Origin: Pachyseris speciosa
Lineage: Eukaryota > Cnidaria > Anthozoa > Scleractinia > Pachyseridae
Reading direction: 5' to 3'
Assembly: GCA_016490735.1 (NCBI GenBank)
Contig: JAEMWC010001230.1
Coordinates: 136,001-200,000 of the forward strand
DNA length: 64,000 nucleotides
A model generated the notes under the pieces. That model saw only the letters and a list, made by a program, of their open reading frames with translations, was not told the DNA's origin and ran no database searches. The stretch's first letter is position 1. Each line of letters begins with the position of its first letter. The position numbers and the translations under genes are program-made. Below are positions 62,001 through 64,000 of this stretch, piece by piece.

Positions 62001-62708
62001 TTAACCCTTTAAGTCCCAAATTCCTTGGACTCTTTCGGTAATTTTCTCGATGCAAGTAATTGAAAGGGATCTAGATGTCCTTTATGAAGGTCTCCCTTGA
62101 AATGTTTGCTGCTCTAGAATACCGAGGATTCAAGATTTATTGTGATGTCATCAATTTGAACCGTTGTTGTTTTGCTCGCGACTGTAACAAGTTGTAATCG
62201 GTAGGTGCTCGGTTTATAAGTGTGTTTTCGAGCCATTTTCAACTGCAAGAAGCTCCCAGGCTGGCATCATTAAGCTGGAATGGAGAGTACAGGCAAACCT
62301 CTGAATGAAACCAGAGGTGAGAGATAATTTCATAACGACTGGGACGCCAAAAGTGTTCGTGTCGGCTCATGGCAGCTCAGAAGTGAAGTTCGTCTCTCTA
62401 GCCGTTCTGTGATGCTGTGATGTGATGCTCGACTCGCTGTAGGCATAAGATGCGTAGTCACGAGATCAAGGTTTGCGCTAATTAGGGTATTTTGTTTTCC
62501 AAAGGAGATTTTGAATTAAAGAATTGAAAGCAAAGATGTGTGTTCCCAGTGTATTGGCTCCTAAAGTCTAAAACAGTACTGGTTGACCCTATAAACAGAC
62601 CACAATGATCAGCTCTAAAATTGACAGCGTGGGCAATCTTGAAAGCGGTAGGCCTGTCTTTCGTACAAATCCGTACGATATATCGTACGCTGGGCGTTAA
62701 AGGGTTAA
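62001..62708. mobile_element. TTAA-flanked, piggyBac-like non-autonomous element
   Basis: TTAACCCTTTAAGTCCCAA at the left and GGCGTTAAAGGGTTAA at the right. CCCTTTAA ends next to TTAA are typical of piggyBac-type elements. No transposase. Confidence 0.5.
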
Positions 62709-63171
62709 AAAGAAAAACAGCGAACTATGGAACTGACTGTAAAACGAAAACCCACGTTTTTTATGCGTCGTTTTTATATCAATACAAACAATTCCTTATT
62801 TTTTGGTCGGGATCATTTGCGGTCCAGTATGGGGATCATTTGCGTTTCTGTGATCATTTGCAGACCCGTACACTTGATGTAACTTATAATCGGATAAAAT
62901 AGATTTGATGCTGCAAATGTGTCTGAAAATACTGAATTACGTCATATGCGCGTGAGTTGTTGCCCAACTCGTCTAAAGATATCATCCTAAAGACTAATCA
63001 GGGGTCAGAAAAGAGGACATGGAGGTCTTAAAAGCGACGAAAGACCAGTTCCCGTTTAGATTCCCTCGAATTCCAAAACACAACAATAAAATTCCGAACC
63101 GCGGACTTATAACAGCGGATTTTATATAAAGATCAGGGATGCTGCAGGACTATAAATAGTAATATAAATAG
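62709..63171. other. No gene; short GGGATCATTTGC repeats
   Basis: GATCATTTGC occurs three times between 62810 and 62860 (62812, 62835, 62852), a small local repeat. The remainder is featureless. Confidence 0.4.
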
Positions 63172-63960
63172 TAATATATAGATTTAGCCAAGCCTAAAAG
63201 CGGAACTCCACGATTATTATTTTTTACTGGTATTGAGCAAAACCGCAATGGCTTTCCTTGCGCCAATATTTTGTGTTAAGCGGCACTCAACAGGAATTGG
63301 CTGTGGTTCAAAAACCTCAAAACATTACAAGAAAACAATACAGTCGACACGTGTGTTTGTTCGAAAACAAATTTAGCAATCTAAGAATGATCAAATATTT
63401 TCATCCAACATCGTTGGAAAAGCATGTTTGAACGTTTAGCCACCTCTCACAATAATGCATTAAATGGCTTTCCATATTTGATTTTAATAGATCAGACATG
63501 TTCATCCAAGATTTCGCATTAAGAACAAATGTTTGATCGTTTAGCCACCCCAACAAACAAATCGTACGCAAACGGTAAAAAGCAACCAAATAAACCACAT
63601 AAAGTCGAAAATTTCAGCAATAATACGCAAAAATTGTTTTTTGGAATCAGTTTGTCCGCTGTTTGGTCAAACATCGTTATGCGTTTACCCACCAAACGTT
63701 ATGTGTGACGACCACGATGTTGGATGAAAATGTTTGATCTTTAACAAACATATTTCGTAGTACGTTAAGCTTAGACATAACCTTAAATGTTTTAGAAAAG
63801 AGAAAAAGGAAAACCATCCTGATAGTTTGAATAGGTAATCGCATGGGGCCGAGTAAAATTAAGGATTAATATCACTTGTTTTTTCAGAAATTTACTGAAA
63901 TTGCCCTCGTCGCGCAAAACATGAGAGATACTTTACGAGGACTCATTACGTGTTAATAAC
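63172..63960 (-). mobile_element. Repeat family Y, copy 3 (3' half, inverted)
   Basis: Begins TATAGATTTAGCCAAGCCTA and AAAGCGGAACTCC (the inverted right end of Y). It contains the iterons as AAATGTTTGATCGTTTAGCC (63524) and relatives, and reaches TACGTGTTAATAACAT at 63949, continuing toward the window end. It is uninterrupted at the site where copy 1 carries transposon X. Confidence 0.65.
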
Positions 63961-64000
63961 ATAAGGGCAAACGTTTCTTTCAGTTCTTCACGCTATAGAA

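Noticed and set aside
62621..62902. 93-codon ORF
   Set aside because: It crosses the right end of the TTAA-flanked element and the GGGATCATTTGC repeats; no domain.

Overview
The window looks like transposon-dense DNA from a marine invertebrate, most likely an anthozoan cnidarian (coral or sea anemone). That is an inference from AT-rich intergenic sequence and the repeat spectrum: GIY-YIG Penelope-like elements, HIRAN-carrying DNA transposons, Maverick/Polinton-like elements, CR1- and L1/Tx1-like LINEs, and a small Gypsy element. I recognise no complete host gene. The best host-like fragment is a two-exon 5' end of a P-loop protein at 8492-8853. No tRNA, rRNA or CRISPR was seen.

Layout. 1-8.4 kb: small DNA transposons and MITEs, a frameshifted cysteine-rich gene, and one DNA transposon inserted into another (7-bp target duplication). 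8.4-11 kb: host-like exons and a roughly 62-bp minisatellite split by a TA-flanked transposon with an intact HIRAN-domain ORF. 11-21.3 kb: a LINE interrupted first by a Penelope-like element (13-bp duplication, itself carrying a TTAA-flanked insertion) and then by a 5.1-kb Maverick-like element (14661-19805; AG termini, 6-bp duplication). That element carries a zinc-finger/packaging-type ATPase pseudogene and three small minus-strand virion-protein-like genes around a central minisatellite. 21.4-26.4 kb: LINE tail, hAT remnant inside long inverted repeats, hAT-like non-autonomous copies. 26.4-35.6 kb: a second Maverick-like element with the same tips and its own 6-bp duplication. It is now almost a palindrome and is filled with nested insertions.

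36-50 kb: the most interesting part. Two copies of a roughly 7-kb element stand head to tail. Each encodes a tyrosine recombinase (C2H2 at the N-terminus, Myb/SANT-like at the C-terminus). Copy 1 also has an intron-containing SF3-type helicase gene on the other strand. Each copy has about 30 GTTCC/GGAAC motifs in about 570 bp, which looks like a replication origin or operator. The junction between the copies is a textbook-shaped recombinase site: two 8-bp inverted arms around an 8-bp centre, and the outer ends each hold half of it. All genes are broken, by different lesions in each copy.

50-64 kb: a Penelope-LTR-like palindrome, a LINE with a 951-codon open frame, a degenerate Gypsy element with 155-157-bp LTRs and a 5-bp duplication, L1/Tx1-like fragments, a TTAA-flanked element, and a third copy of the repeat seen at 6 kb and 35 kb.

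Nearly everything here is mobile DNA in various stages of decay. Target duplications and interrupted copies let the order of many insertions be read directly. Percent identities, copy numbers elsewhere and database matches were not computed.
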